Source of the DNA: Adiantum capillus-veneris
Lineage: Eukaryota > Streptophyta > Polypodiopsida > Polypodiales > Pteridaceae
Direction of reading: 5' to 3'
Length of the DNA: 64,000 nt
Assembly: GCA_014529385.2 (NCBI GenBank)
Contig: CM043958.1
Location: 126,083,817-126,147,816, forward strand
This document shows positions 47,257 through 60,924 of this stretch, in pieces. A program made the position numbers and the translations under genes. Each line of letters starts with the position of its first letter. The first letter of the stretch is position 1. Below the pieces are notes generated by a model. It was not told where the DNA came from. It made no database searches and saw nothing but the letters and a program-made list of their open reading frames with translations.

Positions 47257-49438
47257 TATAGTGGGAACGAGCATTAAATGATTTATCTTGTGACTTTTTG
47301 ATGCATAAGTATACTTCATATAATACTCATATGCATAAATAAAAGCTTTCTACCATACCTTAGTATTACCTTTGAAGTAATATAAACGTATATTACTATT
47401 AGAAAATACTGCAAGCAAGTATCAATGATTGTGCCTCTTTTTGTCTGGGGGAAAAGCATTTGTATATTTCTTCTAATATCTCATCTATACCCTACCATAT
47501 ATAATTTATTTTCTTCTTTTCACATTTATCTAATAATATAACCCTTCAATAATGCATACCTTCTTGGATACATACAAGAGGGAAGGGCCTACTAGAAGAC
47601 TTTATGAAAAGGAAGATCCAAAGCTTCTTGGACCATCCCAATTTGAAAATTCCTACCTAAGGGTGTGGAGAAAAGGCCAAAACCAAGTCAAGCTCTTTTA
47701 GTAGGCCAATTTTGCCTTTTGAAGCATGTCAATCCGAGTTACAGGTCAAAAGTTACAGGAAAACCAGTGAAAAACCCTCTCACAACTACACTGCAACAAG
47801 AGATGGTAAACAAGTGAATCAAGTGAAAAGAGGTAATCTTGGTCTTTTTTCATAAAATAAGATATTTGGAGGATAAAGGACATAAGCATGTGAATGTGAC
47901 ACCTCAAAGATGCCTTGAAGGACAAGACACACAAGTTGGGACCCCCTGTTGGAGCCACACAAAAGATGCCTAGGTGGGGCCCATATACATCATGCACCCA
48001 CATGGAGCCTCAACGACCAAAAATGCTGAATTTCATGATATTTTGAGTTCTAATATATCCCATTTTAAGAAATATCCAAAGAACATTTGATTTGGGCTAA
48101 CTCTTTAGCCTAATCAAGTGATTATGTAAAACATGGCTCCCTCACCTATAAAAAGGGCAACCTTCTCTTCATTGGGGAAAGTTAGAGTGAGTGAGAATAG
48201 CTCAATTCCATAGTGACACACTCATATTAGTGCCACACTTTCTCTTGAAGAAAGGCTGAAGTCTTGCCTCATCTTCTCTCTCCATTAAGGTGGTGGCGAT
48301 TGCTCTCATGTAAGATATATGTTGCTAGTTTTACTTTCATTTGCATATCTAGTCCAATACTTGTCTCCATCTCTATCTCTATCTCTCATTATCTATCTTT
48401 AATACCACCACCACACTTAGATCTATCTCTAATTCTATCTTACTTCCCCTTTGATCTCTCTTGTTGTGTCCTAATTGCTTCATTGGAAGGTATTCAAGCA
48501 TTGGAAGGTATTCAAGCAGCAACCTTGTCAATGTAATGAGTACAACCTTCTTGCGGGAAACAATTATGAGCACAAGGTTAGTAACCATATCTTCATCTTC
48601 CACAAGCATCTCTCTCTCTTAAGGTTCTCATTCTCTTCTACAAACTCTAGAATCTCCTTGCTACAGGTACTTCTCTCCCCGCAGTATCCTTATTGCCTAA
48701 GGGCAACACTAGGGCTTGGGAGAGAAACTCTCTTCTTCTTCTCCTTTCACTTCTTTCACACCTTTATCTTTGAACATACTAGGTATATCATTGATGAATA
48801 ACCATAATCCACATAGAGACAATTTCTTTCAATTCCATTCAGTGCAATCTATTAGGGTCAACATTTGGATTAGTCGAAAGATTCACTTTCAGCAACGCAT
48901 AGTGTTTCTATTTGGTCCTGAAAGGCTCAACGAAATACTTCTCTCACCAGATCCCATCATACTACCTATTATTGACTATGACTTCTCTTTTGATGTGAAT
49001 GTGGTTATTTTATTATGAATCAAGAGGATTTGTACTCACAACTAATCCCAATTGCTAGACAAAACATATACATTATAGTAAGCACAAAGCTATAGTTCCA
49101 TAGAGCAATCCGCAGCTTATTTGGACAACAAAGATTAAATATCATTAACTCATCCATTAACCCTTTTATCCTACCCATGATACGATATAATTGTAATCTC
49201 GATGTTTTCATTTTTGTTTTGTTTTGACTATCTTTCATGAGTTCTCTCCATCATGTGTGTGTTTGTAGGGAAAGGTGAGCGGCTTCTTTGGCTACATCTC
49301 TTCTTTAGCTCTAGAAGCTATGTTATCTAAATCTTAGCTGTTTCTCATAACCCTTGAGCTTCCTCACAAAATATCACAGCAAGAGGCCCGGTGCCTTCCT
49401 GGCAAGACCACCTACTTTTTGACAACGCAACAATGCAA
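47257..49438 (+). mobile_element. about 2.2 kb insertion within Copia A gag, possibly a solo LTR
   Basis: Copia A gag reads into ...DTLAGLY at 49438 (minus strand) and resumes ...HATAR-RKELESK at about 47256, so the DNA between is foreign. It has no recognisable coding domain. A plus-strand TATA-like CCTATAAAAAGGGC at about 48146 followed by a leader-like stretch would fit an LTR promoter. Possible duplications ATGTA/ATGCA at the edges differ by one base. The identity is unsure and the borders are good to roughly 10 bp. Confidence 0.45.
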
Positions 49439-49805
49439 TAAAGACCAGCCAGAGTATCCCAAGCTTGTTTTGCAGATTTTGCTGAACAAATGTGTGGAGT
49501 AGTAGTGTGCTTCACAAACAACGCAATCAATGCATGAACCTGCGCATCTTTTACATCCCAACGATCTTGTTCTGTCGTAGGCAAAACAACTCTAACATCA
49601 GCAATCCTTGCAGCAAGACCTGCAACATCCTCAACATCGCCTACATCCTCAGAATGAGGACATACATCAATGTCTTGCACAATATTCCAAACACCCTTTG
49701 ACACAAGAACGTGGTGCATCATGAGCCCACATAGGGTAATTGTCCCCATCCAATCTGTTCTCAACATCAAACATCTTGAATTCATCAGTGTTGTTGTCGG
49801 CCATG
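49439..49805 (-). pseudogene. Copia A gag N-terminus
   Basis: The ATG at about 49803 opens MADNNTDEFKMFDVENRLDG, and after a frameshift continues MMHHVLVSKGVWNIVQDIDV and DRWDVKDAQVHALIALFVKH, a typical Copia Gag N-terminus (DUF4219/UBN2 type). The frame is then cut by the 2.2 kb insertion. Confidence 0.8.
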
Positions 49806-49980
49806 GCGAATGCCTGCACCTAATGTGAAAACTTCCCGAAAAGAGGAGAAACAAAGTAGGAAATTTTTGTCGACCTGCGAACGCTCGCCAAAGCTCACAT
49901 TAATTGGAGAAAGTGAGTAGACGTGTGCTGGAGCTGTTGGCGACTAAGCCCGGAAGGACGCAACCTGCTATGATACCAAT

Positions 49981-50206
49981 TGTTGGAATTAGGGTTGCAG
50001 GAAAACACAGACAGCTTGGAGAAGACGAAGGAAGCTCAAGGCAACAACAGAGAGTGTTTTACTTAATGTGAAATGGAAAGATAGATAGCCCTAGAATGAT
50101 GGGTGTATATACAATGCATAGGGGAAAAAACTTCCTAGTGAGGGAAAAAACGCCCCGGCAGTCCTAAGTGGTTCACACACGTCACTACCTCATGTATATG
50201 GTAACA
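49981..50206 (-). repeat. Copia A 5' LTR
   Basis: It is 226 bp and closely matches the Copia B LTR at 52230-52456. Confidence 0.9.
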
Positions 50207-52229
<2,023 letters not shown>

Positions 52230-52456
52230 TGTTGGAATTAGGGTTGCAGAGAAACGCACACAGCTTGGAGAAGACGAAGGAAGCTCAAGGCACACAATAG
52301 AGAGTGTGCTACTTAGTGTGCAATGGAAAGATAGATAGCCCTAGAGTGATGGGCACATATACAATGCTCAGGGGAAAAAACCTCCTAAAGAGGGAAAAAA
52401 TGCCCCGGCGGTCCTAGTGTGTTCACACACGTCACTACTACATGTACATGGTAACA
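52230..52456 (-). repeat. Copia B 3' LTR
   Basis: It is 227 bp, TGTTGGAATTAGG...GGTAACA on the plus strand, the same family as 49981-50206. A polypurine tract (minus strand CTCCAGGGGGGATT) abuts its right side at 52457-52470, which shows this is the 3' LTR. Confidence 0.9.
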
Positions 52457-52531
52457 AATCCCCCCTGGAGTGATGCGGGGAACGAGAGCTGGCACATGAG
52501 TAAAGGGAAGTGCCATGCCCTGAGGACATGA

Positions 52532-53533
52532 TCAGTCCACAAAGGGGAGTAAGCCCAAAGCTTTGCGGAAAGCTTCAAGCTTCTCACGAGACAATGCCTT
52601 TGTGAAAAGATTTGCAAGGTTGTCCTGTGTTGGCACATAAGCCAAGCTGATCTCTCCTGCTGAGAGCCTCTCCCTGACATAGTGGTAATGCACCTCAATG
52701 TGCTTTGTGCGAGCATGAAAAACTGGGTTCCTCGCAAGTGCCAATGCACTCTGACTGTCAGTGTAGATAGTGTTGGCAGTGTCCTGTCCAACACCCAAAT
52801 CAGCCATAAGGCGTCTAAGCCATACACACTCAACCGTAGCTGTGAAGACTTCCCTGTACTCAGCCTCACAACTCGAAGTGGCCATAGTAGGTTGCTTCTT
52901 GCTCAACCATGATATACATGAACTGCCAAGCATGAAACAAAAACCACTTGTGGACACTCGCGTGTCAAAACAACCAGCCCAATCTGAGTCCGAAAAAGCA
53001 TGTAAGTCTGGCATCAATGATCCCCCCTTGGAATAAAACAAGCCAAGATGTAAAGTGCCACTAAGGTAGTGAAAAATCCTCTTGACAGCCTGCCAATGCT
53101 TAGACCCTGGGCTATGCATAAATCTGCGGACCTGTGAGACTGCAAACTGAACATTAGGCCTCGTGTTGCATACATAAATGAGGCAGCCAACAACAGTTTG
53201 GTAAAGAGTGACATCAGCAGGATCGCCAGCATCATGTAGAATCAACTTCAAACTTGTTTCCATGGGAGTGGCAATAGGTTTGCAATCCTCAAGTCCAAAC
53301 TTACATAGCAATGTCTCTATGTAACTTTTCTGACACAAGGCAATACCACCACTACACTGCTTAAACTGTATGCCCAAATAATGATGAAACAACCCCAAAT
53401 CTTTCATCTTGAAAGTAGCATTCAAATTAGCCTTAAATTCAACAATATGTCTCTCATTTGGTCCAGTGATCAACAAATCATCTACATAAAGAACCACCAT
53501 GAGAAGTACATCACCCTCACGCTTTACATACAA
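52532..53533 (-). pseudogene. Copia B RT C-terminus and RNase H (333 codons open)
   Basis: RT shows the intact YVDD box (VVLYVDDLLITG) near the start, then KMKDLGLFHHYLGIQF. The NTRPNVQFAVSQVRRFMHSP block follows, then RNase H with FSDSDWAGCFDTRVSTSGF, SSCEAEYREVF and YTDSQSALALARNPVFH, ending in the HIEVHYHYVRERL block. The stop lies just before the polypurine tract, so this is the natural C-terminus. The piece itself is open, but the upstream RT part is frameshifted, so the polyprotein cannot be made whole. Confidence 0.92.
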
Positions 53534-54368
53534 TGTGCTTTCTGTTGGATTGTTACGAAAGCCTTGTTTACCAAATGAGTGTCAGCTTTCTCATACCAAG
53601 CAGGCGAAGATTGCTTCAACCCATACAAAGACTTGTTACATTTGCACACTGTGTCCTCTTGTTCTTTCTTGACAAAACCGTGAGGCTGCGTTACATAAAC
53701 TTCCTCAAATATGTCACCATTCAAGAAAGAAGTAACAATGTCTGCTTGATGTACATCCCAACCAAAATGAGTTGCCAATGCACATAGAAAGCGCACAGTA
53801 GTCATACGACAAGTGGGAGAAAAAGTCTCTTCATAATCTATGCCTTTTTGCTATGCATAACCCTTTGCAACAAGTCGAGCCTTATGGCGATCGATCTCAC
53901 CATTCAACTTGCGTTTCAACTTGTAAACCCACTTCGTACCAATGGCCTTTTTTGCCAGGAGGAAAATTACATAAAGTCCACGTGTCATTTTCTATACATG
54001 CATCATGATTGCATGGCAGCCATCCAATTTTTTGAATTCTGTGCTTCATCAAAAGACAGAGACTCCTCAACATCATGTAAGCTAGACACAGCCAAAGCAT
54101 AACAATCTGATGCATAAGATGCATGGTGAGAGCCTGAACGACTACGACTAGACAAAGGTGCATCCAATTTACTGTCACGCAAAGTGTGCACCAGCCATTT
54201 TGGCATACCTCTAGCCTGCTCATTTTCAGTCCTTTCCTCATCAAGTACATCATGTACATCTGCATCAGTAATAGGCTAATCTGTAACATTTTCAGAAACC
54301 CCCATAGGCTATACATTTGCCTCATTGGAACTTACTTTCGTATTTCCACCATTGAAAAGACGCAACAA
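53524..54368 (-). pseudogene. Copia B RT N-terminal part, frameshifted
   Basis: Minus-strand pieces encode TVRFLCALATHFGWDVHQAD, SFLNGDIFEEVYVTQPHGFV and KSLYGLKQSSPAWYEK (53524-53805), joined out of frame to the YVDD part. Upstream are ARLVAKGYA-type sequence and NDTWTLCNFPPGKK. The end at 54368 is the insertion point of Gypsy 2. Confidence 0.85.
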
Positions 54369-55950
54369 TGTCATAATAATCAATATCTAATTCTCCTAAA
54401 TGATTTTCTCATATTAAACTGATCATTTAATGTGGGGAAGTGCTAAGGGAGAAAAAGCTAGAATATTGGTTAAGCTAGCAGACCGGCCACAGTAGGGATC
54501 CAAAGGAGGGAAAATAGGGATCCAAAGGGGGGGCCATCTGCAAAAGAGCCATGTGCAACAATGGGCTAAAAAGACCCTAAGGTTCAGCCCATTAAGACTT
54601 CCAAAATGCTAAGGTTCCAAAATTCAAAGGTTGTGTCCAAAGGGTTAAAGCTTAGGGGGAATTGGATGCTTTGTGTGCTCTCCAAAGTCAATGCACATCC
54701 CTACATGGGAGGGGTCGAGCCCTTCTTCTAGGGGATGAGAGAGAAAGCCACACACACACACACACACAAGCCCCTTTACACAAAGGGAATTAGGGACACA
54801 TGTCAGCTCCCTAGCCCAGATGCCCACAAGGTGTGCCCAATTCCTATTGGATGACCCTTGAAGTGGACCAATGAGAATTAAGCTAGAGTAAATCTAGTTT
54901 AATTAATTTAAAAACATTTAATAAAAGAAACCAATGAGAATTAAGTCTCCTAGAAGACTATTGGGCAGTCTCCCAAGGGGTCCAATGAGCATTCAGGAGC
55001 CCCATGGCTTGCCTGATTCCTATTGGCCAGGAGGCAAAGGGGTCCAGTGAGAGTTTAGTTTAATTATTTAATTACCTAAAGCTCTCACAAAAGGGGAAAG
55101 GGGGACACATGTCAGAAGGCTATCACTTATGCTGCTTAATTGTAATTGTCTTGACTTGGGGAGGGCCAATGAGGCTTCAGCAAGAGCAATTAGCAAGAGG
55201 GCTCGCCCAAGAGAGAGAGGGGGCTGATTTTTGCAAGGCATTATCACACACACACTCACACAATCTCATGTGTGAAGAAAGAGAAGACTATCTCTTCCCA
55301 AGCTTTAATGGAGAACTCATCACCTACTCCAAGCTTGTGAGATAGAAGCCTACATCAACACTCTCTTGGCATGTGGATGCAAATCCAACCAAGAGCCAAG
55401 CTTCAATGCATGCTCATCTCCTCTACCAAGCTAAGCTATGCTAATATGAGTGATTATGTGAGGAGATGTACATCTTTCTCGTAAGATACTCCTTCTTCCT
55501 CTCAATCTACTCTCATACCCTGCTAGCTCTCACCATCTTCGAAGGTGTGTGAGGTCTTGGGTCTAAGAACGGGGATAATTCAAGTTGTGTTTGTTAAGTG
55601 TTTTACTTAGTGCATGAAGTTTCCATCTTCATTGCACCAGCTAGTCTTGAAGGAACACAAAGAATTGTATTGTACAATCTCTCTCTTGATGGGAGAAACC
55701 ATAATACAAAGCCTTTTGGAGGGGGGACCGGCTCCATGAAAATCCGGTCCTCAACTGTTGTCAATAGCTTAATTTCTCTCTATTTTGAAAGTATTGTCGA
55801 TGCTATCTAACTAGGTGTTATGCTTTTTATTGCTCTCTCCACCCAAGCACTCTTGTAATTCTCATTAGGAATCTATTCTAATGAAATGCCCAAGGCTATG
55901 TTCATGCTAATTTCTGCTACACATAAGTTATTAGGCCATTAAATGTTACA
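54369..55950 (+). repeat. Gypsy 2 5' LTR
   Basis: It starts TGTCATAATAATC and ends AAATGTTACA. It holds short (CA)n runs at about 54751-54768 and 55246-55261. Confidence 0.94.
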
Positions 55951-56367
55951 TTGGTATCAGAGCTCAAGGTACCTTTTTACTTGCTCAAGAAGGGAGGTCC
56001 TCAAGCTAGCTACAAATGGTTGGTATTATTAATTGCCTGTGAGTAAGTAGAATAGGGATTTTTCAGCCTTGTAGTGCGCCTGCCTTCGTGCAGTTAACGG
56101 GGCATCACCGTCGAGAGCTATGGTCTTAATAGTGGAGTCCTACGGGGCTTGCCTACGGCTTAACCACTATTGAGCTATTAGAAGCTTGACAGGAGCCGGT
56201 GCTATTTTGGTGTCGAAAGACCCTCTCTTCTATTCCTTGCAATTAATGGTATTCGATCCGCGGGTACAGTAGCTTGAGTGCTTTTTCTAAAGGGGTAAAG
56301 AGGAGTAGCAACTAGGGCTTGAAGTGCCAAAGTACACCTAAAAAGTTTACACCTAAAAGTTGTTAGA

Positions 56368-57903
56368 ATGGCTGACAATAGTAAAGAGAGTGAAATTAAT
56401 GTTGATAACTTTGATTTTGCTCATGAGCAAGCTACTAATGATGCTTCAATGCTTGTTAACTATCTTGTTTCTAGGCTTCAACAAGCCATGGGCAATCCAT
56501 CTCTCCAAAGTGAAGTGCAACGGCAGCTCCGTGCTCACGGGATTCTCCAAGCTCATCACCATGACGAGAGAACACCTAGGAAGCCTCCTTGTGAGACTAC
56601 CAAAAGAGGTCTCTCTCCGATTCGGGAAGAAGAAGAGAATCCATATGAAGGGCTCAAGAATTTACTTATTGATGATGCATCTCCTTCCCAAAGGAGAACT
56701 CAAGAGCCTCCACCGAAGGAACGAGAAAGAAGCGAGTCTCCCGCCACCTCGGCGGAGATGGCTCCACAAAGACGGCGGGCTAAACGCTCTCCATCACCAC
56801 CAAAGCGGAGAAGACCATCGCACTCTTCTCCACGCCATAATTCAAAGAGGGATGATAAAAAGCAAGAGAAGAAAAAGGCGAGAAAGAGGACACCCTCTTC
56901 TCCATCTTCTTCATCCTCTTCCTCATTTGAAAGCTATGGTGAAGACGACAAAGATCAAGACAAGAAAAAGGCGAGAAAGAGGTCACCCTCTTCTCCACCT
57001 TCTTCAAATTCTTCACCTTCTGAAGAAAGTGATGGTGCAACCTTTGAACCATCAAAAAGAAGAGGCCATAGGAAATCCTATGCCGCATGGAAGAGGTCGT
57101 CCAAGTTGAAGAAATTCAAAGAGGGAGGGAAGAGCATCTCTTTCCTCACCTATGATGGTACCTTTGGTGCTACGGACAAAGTCTTGGCCTTTATCCAGCA
57201 ATTCGATGCGGCGTTTGGAGATGAGGGCTTCACGGAATCCTCTAAGCTACGCCATGTAGCTATGCACTTTCAAAAGTCCGCCAGACAATGGTGGTCTAGC
57301 CTACGAGCCAACGGTGAAGCTCCACGAACATGGAAAGCTTTAAGAGCTTCCATTATGAAGCAGTTTTTGGCCATCGATGCCAAAGACAAAGTACTCACTG
57401 AATGGCGAAGCTTAAAGCTCTTTCCCAATGAATCCATCTACAAATATGTAGACAAGTTTTGGGACCTACAATTTAAAGCCACTGTCTTCAAAAAGTTGGA
57501 TTTTGGAGAGAAAAAGCAACAATTTTGTGCGGGCTTAACCGAAGAAATGGTGGAGTATGTCAACTCGCAAAGACCACGTACCATATCGGCGGTAATACAC
57601 CACACTATGGTGGCCTCTCGAATCAATTTCCAAACGGGGGCAAAAAGAAATAATAAGCCCCCGGAAAACAAGGGTCCCAATGAGCCTAAGGGGAAGGACA
57701 ATGTCCAAAAGTCTCCTAAGGGCAACTCCAACAAAGCTAAAGAGAAGGGAGTTTACAAAGGTAAGAATAAACTCTCTCCTGAAGAGCTTGAGCGTTATCG
57801 TAAGGATAACCGATGTTTCAAGTGCGGCGAACAAGGGCATGCGTACCGCGCTTGTCCCCAAAAGAACAACCGCAAAGATCCTCCTAGAGCCTTCCTTGGT
57901 TGA
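56368..57903 (+). CDS. Gypsy 2 Gag with Ser/Arg-rich domain (511 aa)
   Basis: This is the structural protein of the particle that packages Gypsy RNA. ATG at 56368 is 417 bp after the primer site and is the first in a good frame. Residues 1-60 are a charged N-terminus. Residues about 105-248 are very rich in Ser, Arg, Lys and Pro, with the block KKKARKR(S/T)PSSP present twice (about 168-180 and 199-211). Residues about 255-400 are the Retrotrans_gag core (FQKSARQWWSSLRANGEAPR, FWDLQFKATVF). A CX2CX4HX4C knuckle uses C483, C486, H491 and C496. The SR-like part is unusual for Gag and may act in nuclear import or RNA binding. The stop at 57901 is due to a 1-base insertion relative to Gypsy 1, where the frame runs on into protease. 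Confidence 0.9.
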   Translation: MADNSKESEINVDNFDFAHEQATNDASMLVNYLVSRLQQAMGNPSLQSEVQRQLRAHGILQAHHHDERTPRKPPCETTKRGLSPIREEEENPYEGLKNLLIDDASPSQRRTQEPPPKERERSESPATSAEMAPQRRRAKRSPSPPKRRRPSHSSPRHNSKRDDKKQEKKKARKRTPSSPSSSSSSSFESYGEDDKDQDKKKARKRSPSSPPSSNSSPSEESDGATFEPSKRRGHRKSYAAWKRSSKLKKFKEGGKSISFLTYDGTFGATDKVLAFIQQFDAAFGDEGFTESSKLRHVAMHFQKSARQWWSSLRANGEAPRTWKALRASIMKQFLAIDAKDKVLTEWRSLKLFPNESIYKYVDKFWDLQFKATVFKKLDFGEKKQQFCAGLTEEMVEYVNSQRPRTISAVIHHTMVASRINFQTGAKRNNKPPENKGPNEPKGKDNVQKSPKGNSNKAKEKGVYKGKNKLSPEELERYRKDNRCFKCGEQGHAYRACPQKNNRKDPPRAFLG

Positions 57904-59482
57904 AATCCAAGAGGAGGAAATTCACGAAACTCATCACAAAGGATCTCCTCTATGCCATGCTTGGGGAAAGGTAAGAGAACATGATGCTTTTATTCTCTTT
58001 GACCCCGGTTCTACTCACAATTTTATATCTATGGAGTTAGCCACCAAGCTAGGCATACAATCCTACGAGATGGGAGATGTCCTACCCGCAGACAGTGCCT
58101 TCAAGGGGCAAGAAGCTTCAGTCACTCCCTTAATCGGGAAATTGAGGCTTCATGTCCAAGGCTATGTGGACAAAGAGGACTTCTTTATCTCTCCTCTCAA
58201 GCATGAGGATGTAATCCTAGGGGCACCATGGTTTGACCGGCTGGCTGCCGATGTTAAATTTCCTGAAAGGAGAATCTCCTTTAAGTTCAGGGAAAAAGAC
58301 ATGTATATAAATGCTAAGGAAATGGGTAGCACCATCCCCATTGTACATACACCAGCTTTCAACAAGTCAATAAAGAGCTCTATTTCCGTGTACATGATTT
58401 TTGTTAAAGATTCTCAAAATGAACCTAATGCTTTAACAAAAGAAAATAAAAGCAACCAAAAGGAATTAGAGTTATCCAATTTTCTCAAGGGGTTTCAAGA
58501 TGTTTTTATTGACGACATCCCTTGTGAGCTACCTCCTAAACGAGGTAATGATGACCATGCAATTGAACTTCTTCTAGGAAGTTCACCGCCTAATAAACCT
58601 CCTTATAGAGTTTCTCAAGCTCAACAAGAGGAGATTATGCAGCAAGTGCATGAGTTAGTTGAGAAGGGTATGGTTAGGCCAAGCTCATCTCCATTTTGCT
58701 CACCTGTGCTATTAGTGCAAAAGAAAGACGGCACATATCGTATGTGTGTCGATTATAGAGCACTAAATAGGATCACTATCAAGAATAGGTTTCCCATTCC
58801 ACGGGTAGAAGACCTATTTGATAAGCTACAAGGATCGACCTACTTCAGTAGGATTGACCTAAAAAGTGGCTATCATCAAATAAGGATAGTTGATCAAGAC
58901 ATTGTAAAGACCGCATTTCGTACTACATTTGGTCTTTACGAATACATTGTCATGCCTTTTGGCTTGACCAATGCACCGACCACATTCAACCGCTTGATGG
59001 AGAAGCTGTTCAGGCCTCATCGAACCTTCACTGGAGTGTTCTTTGATGATATTATCATCTACTCTAATTCATTGGAGGAACACAAGCAACACCTCCAGGT
59101 AATATTTCAAGTTTTAAGAGAAAATAAACTTTATGTTAATCGAAAGAAAAGTGAATTTTTCTTGCAAGAGATTCAGTATTTAGGTCACATTATCTCTCAA
59201 GATGGCATCCAAATGGATCCATCTAAGTTAGAGGTAATAAAAGGATGGCTTAAACCAAGGAATCTTCATGAACTAAGAAGCTTCATAGGTATGTGTGCAT
59301 ACTATAGACGCTTCATAGAAAAGTTCTCACAAATTGCGGGACCATTACATGACCTAACAAAGAAAAGCGTTAGGTATACATGGTCTGCTAAGGAGAACAG
59401 CAGTTCTACATGCCTTAGACTCATGGAAGCACTATTTATTGGGGACTCCTTTCATTCTACGAACGGATCACCAAAGTCTTAA
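57904..59482 (+). pseudogene. Gypsy 2 protease and reverse transcriptase
   Basis: The frame is open on the +1 side of gag. Protease has DAFILFDPGSTHNFIS near 57990 and RLHVQGYVDKEDFFISPL. RT spans about 58616-59200 with QKKDGTYRMCVDYRALNR, SRIDLKSGYHQIRI, MPFGLTNAPTTFNRLM and the catalytic box VFFDDIIIYS near 59040. The RT end (MCAYYRRFIEKFSQIAGPLH) is followed by a deletion of about 195 bp near 59400 that removes the RNase H catalytic region (QCDACGD and YEKELLA in Gypsy 1) and shifts the frame to a stop at 59480. The RT catalytic site itself is intact. Confidence 0.92.
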
Positions 59483-59601
59483 GTACTTCATGACGCAGAC
59501 CAAGCTCTCCGACAAACAAATGAGGTGGGCAAATTTCCTTTCGCAATTTCATTTTCATATTGCTCACATAAGTAGCTGATGCACTCTCAAGACGGCCGAG
59601 A

Positions 59602-60924
59602 GTGAATGCGGTTTCCATAGCAACTCACAATGATCTATCTTCAATGATAGATGTGTATGCTATTGATCCCGATTTTAGAGATGTGATTTCAGACCTTGCA
59701 TTAGGGAAGAAAGAAGAACCATTTACTTTTCAAGATGGTTATCTTCTCTATGGCAATAGACTATGCGTTACTAACTCACTACGTGAGAAAGTAATGTATG
59801 AATCTCATGCTCCACCTTATGCGGGGCATAGAGGGATTCAGTCTACCTTAAAGGGAATTGAAACATATTTCTATTGGCCTACCATGAAAGTAAACATACA
59901 AGAGTATGTTTCCAAATGTGTGGTATGCCAAAAGACAAAATTTGATAGAGGGAAGCAACTTGGATTGCTTCAACCTTTGCCAATCCCTAATTCACCATGG
60001 GAGAGCATATCCATGGATTTTATCTTTGGATTGCCTAAGTCTATCCATGGGAATACGGGAATATGGACGATAGTAGACAGGTTCAGTAAACAAGCTCATT
60101 TTATACCTATCAAAAAGCCTATCAAAGCCCATCAAATGGCAACCCTCTTCATTTCACAAATTTTCAAGTACCATGGCTTGCCAATGTCCATAGTGTCGGA
60201 TAGAGATCCTAGAATGACCAGTAATTTTTGGAAGGGTCTCTTTGAGAATTTAGGTACAAGGCTAAACTTCTCTTCGGCCTATCATCCACAAACGGATGGC
60301 CAAAGTGAAACAGCTAACCTAACAATTCTCGATCTACTAAAAGCCTATGTAACGGAAGTAGATCAAAGATCCCAATGGGAGAAGTACTTACCCTTAGTGG
60401 AGTATGCTTACAATAACACTGTACATACTTCCACGGGAAAAGCACCTTTCGAGGTAATTGAGGGAAGATCAAAAAGTCCCTTGCTACCTAAGGTACATGG
60501 GAAGATCTTCGCTGCAGATGAGTATAGCCGAGACCTACAAGAATCTTTCCAAAAGATTAAGGATGCTATCTCTATCTCACAGCAAAGACAAAAGGCTGCT
60601 GCTGACAAGCACAGAAGAGCCCAAGCCTTTAAAGAAAACGATTGGGTCTTGTTAAAGTTTCCCAAGGCTCGATTAAGGAACACAACAGGCAAGAATCCTC
60701 CGGGTCACCAAAAGTACTATGCTAAACTAGCAAAAAGGTACTATGGTCCCTTTCAGATTCTTAGGCCAATCAATGAGATGACCTATCAACACAAGTTGCC
60801 CAATCATTGGCTCATACACAATGCTTTCCATGTGAGCCTATTAAAGCCTTACAAAGGAGAGCCACCTCAAGAACCAACTATTGAAGACCCACCGGAGATC
60901 GAGGACCAAGAAGAGGTGCTGTAG
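59602..60924 (+). pseudogene. Gypsy 2 integrase (440 codons open)
   Basis: A zinc-binding HHCC region is present (H in YESHAPPYAGH, then CVVC). The integrase core shows SMDFIFGLP, SDRDPRMTS and HPQTDGQSET as the D, D, E set, all intact. The C-terminal part continues PLVEYAYNNTVHTSTGKAPF and [21 protein letters not shown] at 60922 replaces the CAG of Gypsy 1. Beyond it the chromodomain-like tail (RRYLIKFKNYPFEDARW) runs to a natural stop at about 61095. Upstream it is separated from RT by the RNase H deletion and a second small deletion near 59570. Confidence 0.92.

Larger units (their letters stand above)
46057..50206 (-). mobile_element. Copia A: 5' half of a minus-strand Copia element
   Basis: The 5' LTR is 49981-50206 (226 bp; on the minus strand TGTTACCATATAC...CTAATTCCAACA), with the Met-type primer site TTGGTATCATAGC next to it. 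Gag, protease and the GAG-pre-integrase region follow leftwards, and homology ends at 46057. Integrase, RT, RNase H and the 3' LTR are missing. The end point shares the bases ACCATATCAG with Copia B near 63912. A foreign stretch of about 2.2 kb interrupts gag at 47257-49438. Confidence 0.88.
52230..54368 (-). mobile_element. Copia B, left part (3' LTR, RNase H, RT)
   Basis: This is the 3' portion of a minus-strand Copia element. It was split by Gypsy 2 at 54369 and resumes at 63042. CAACAA at 54363-54368 is repeated at 63042-63047 as the target duplication of Gypsy 2. The rest of Copia B (protease, gag, 5' LTR) must lie beyond 64000. Confidence 0.9.

Noticed and set aside
56360-57109. Second protein overlapping Gypsy 2 gag
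   Set aside because: It is an alternate-frame shadow. The codon and family similarity belongs to the 511-residue Gag frame.
57680-57903. Programmed frameshift between gag and pol of Gypsy 2
   Set aside because: In Gypsy 1 the zinc knuckle and protease share one frame at this place, and Gypsy 2 has one extra base, so a simple indel explains it.
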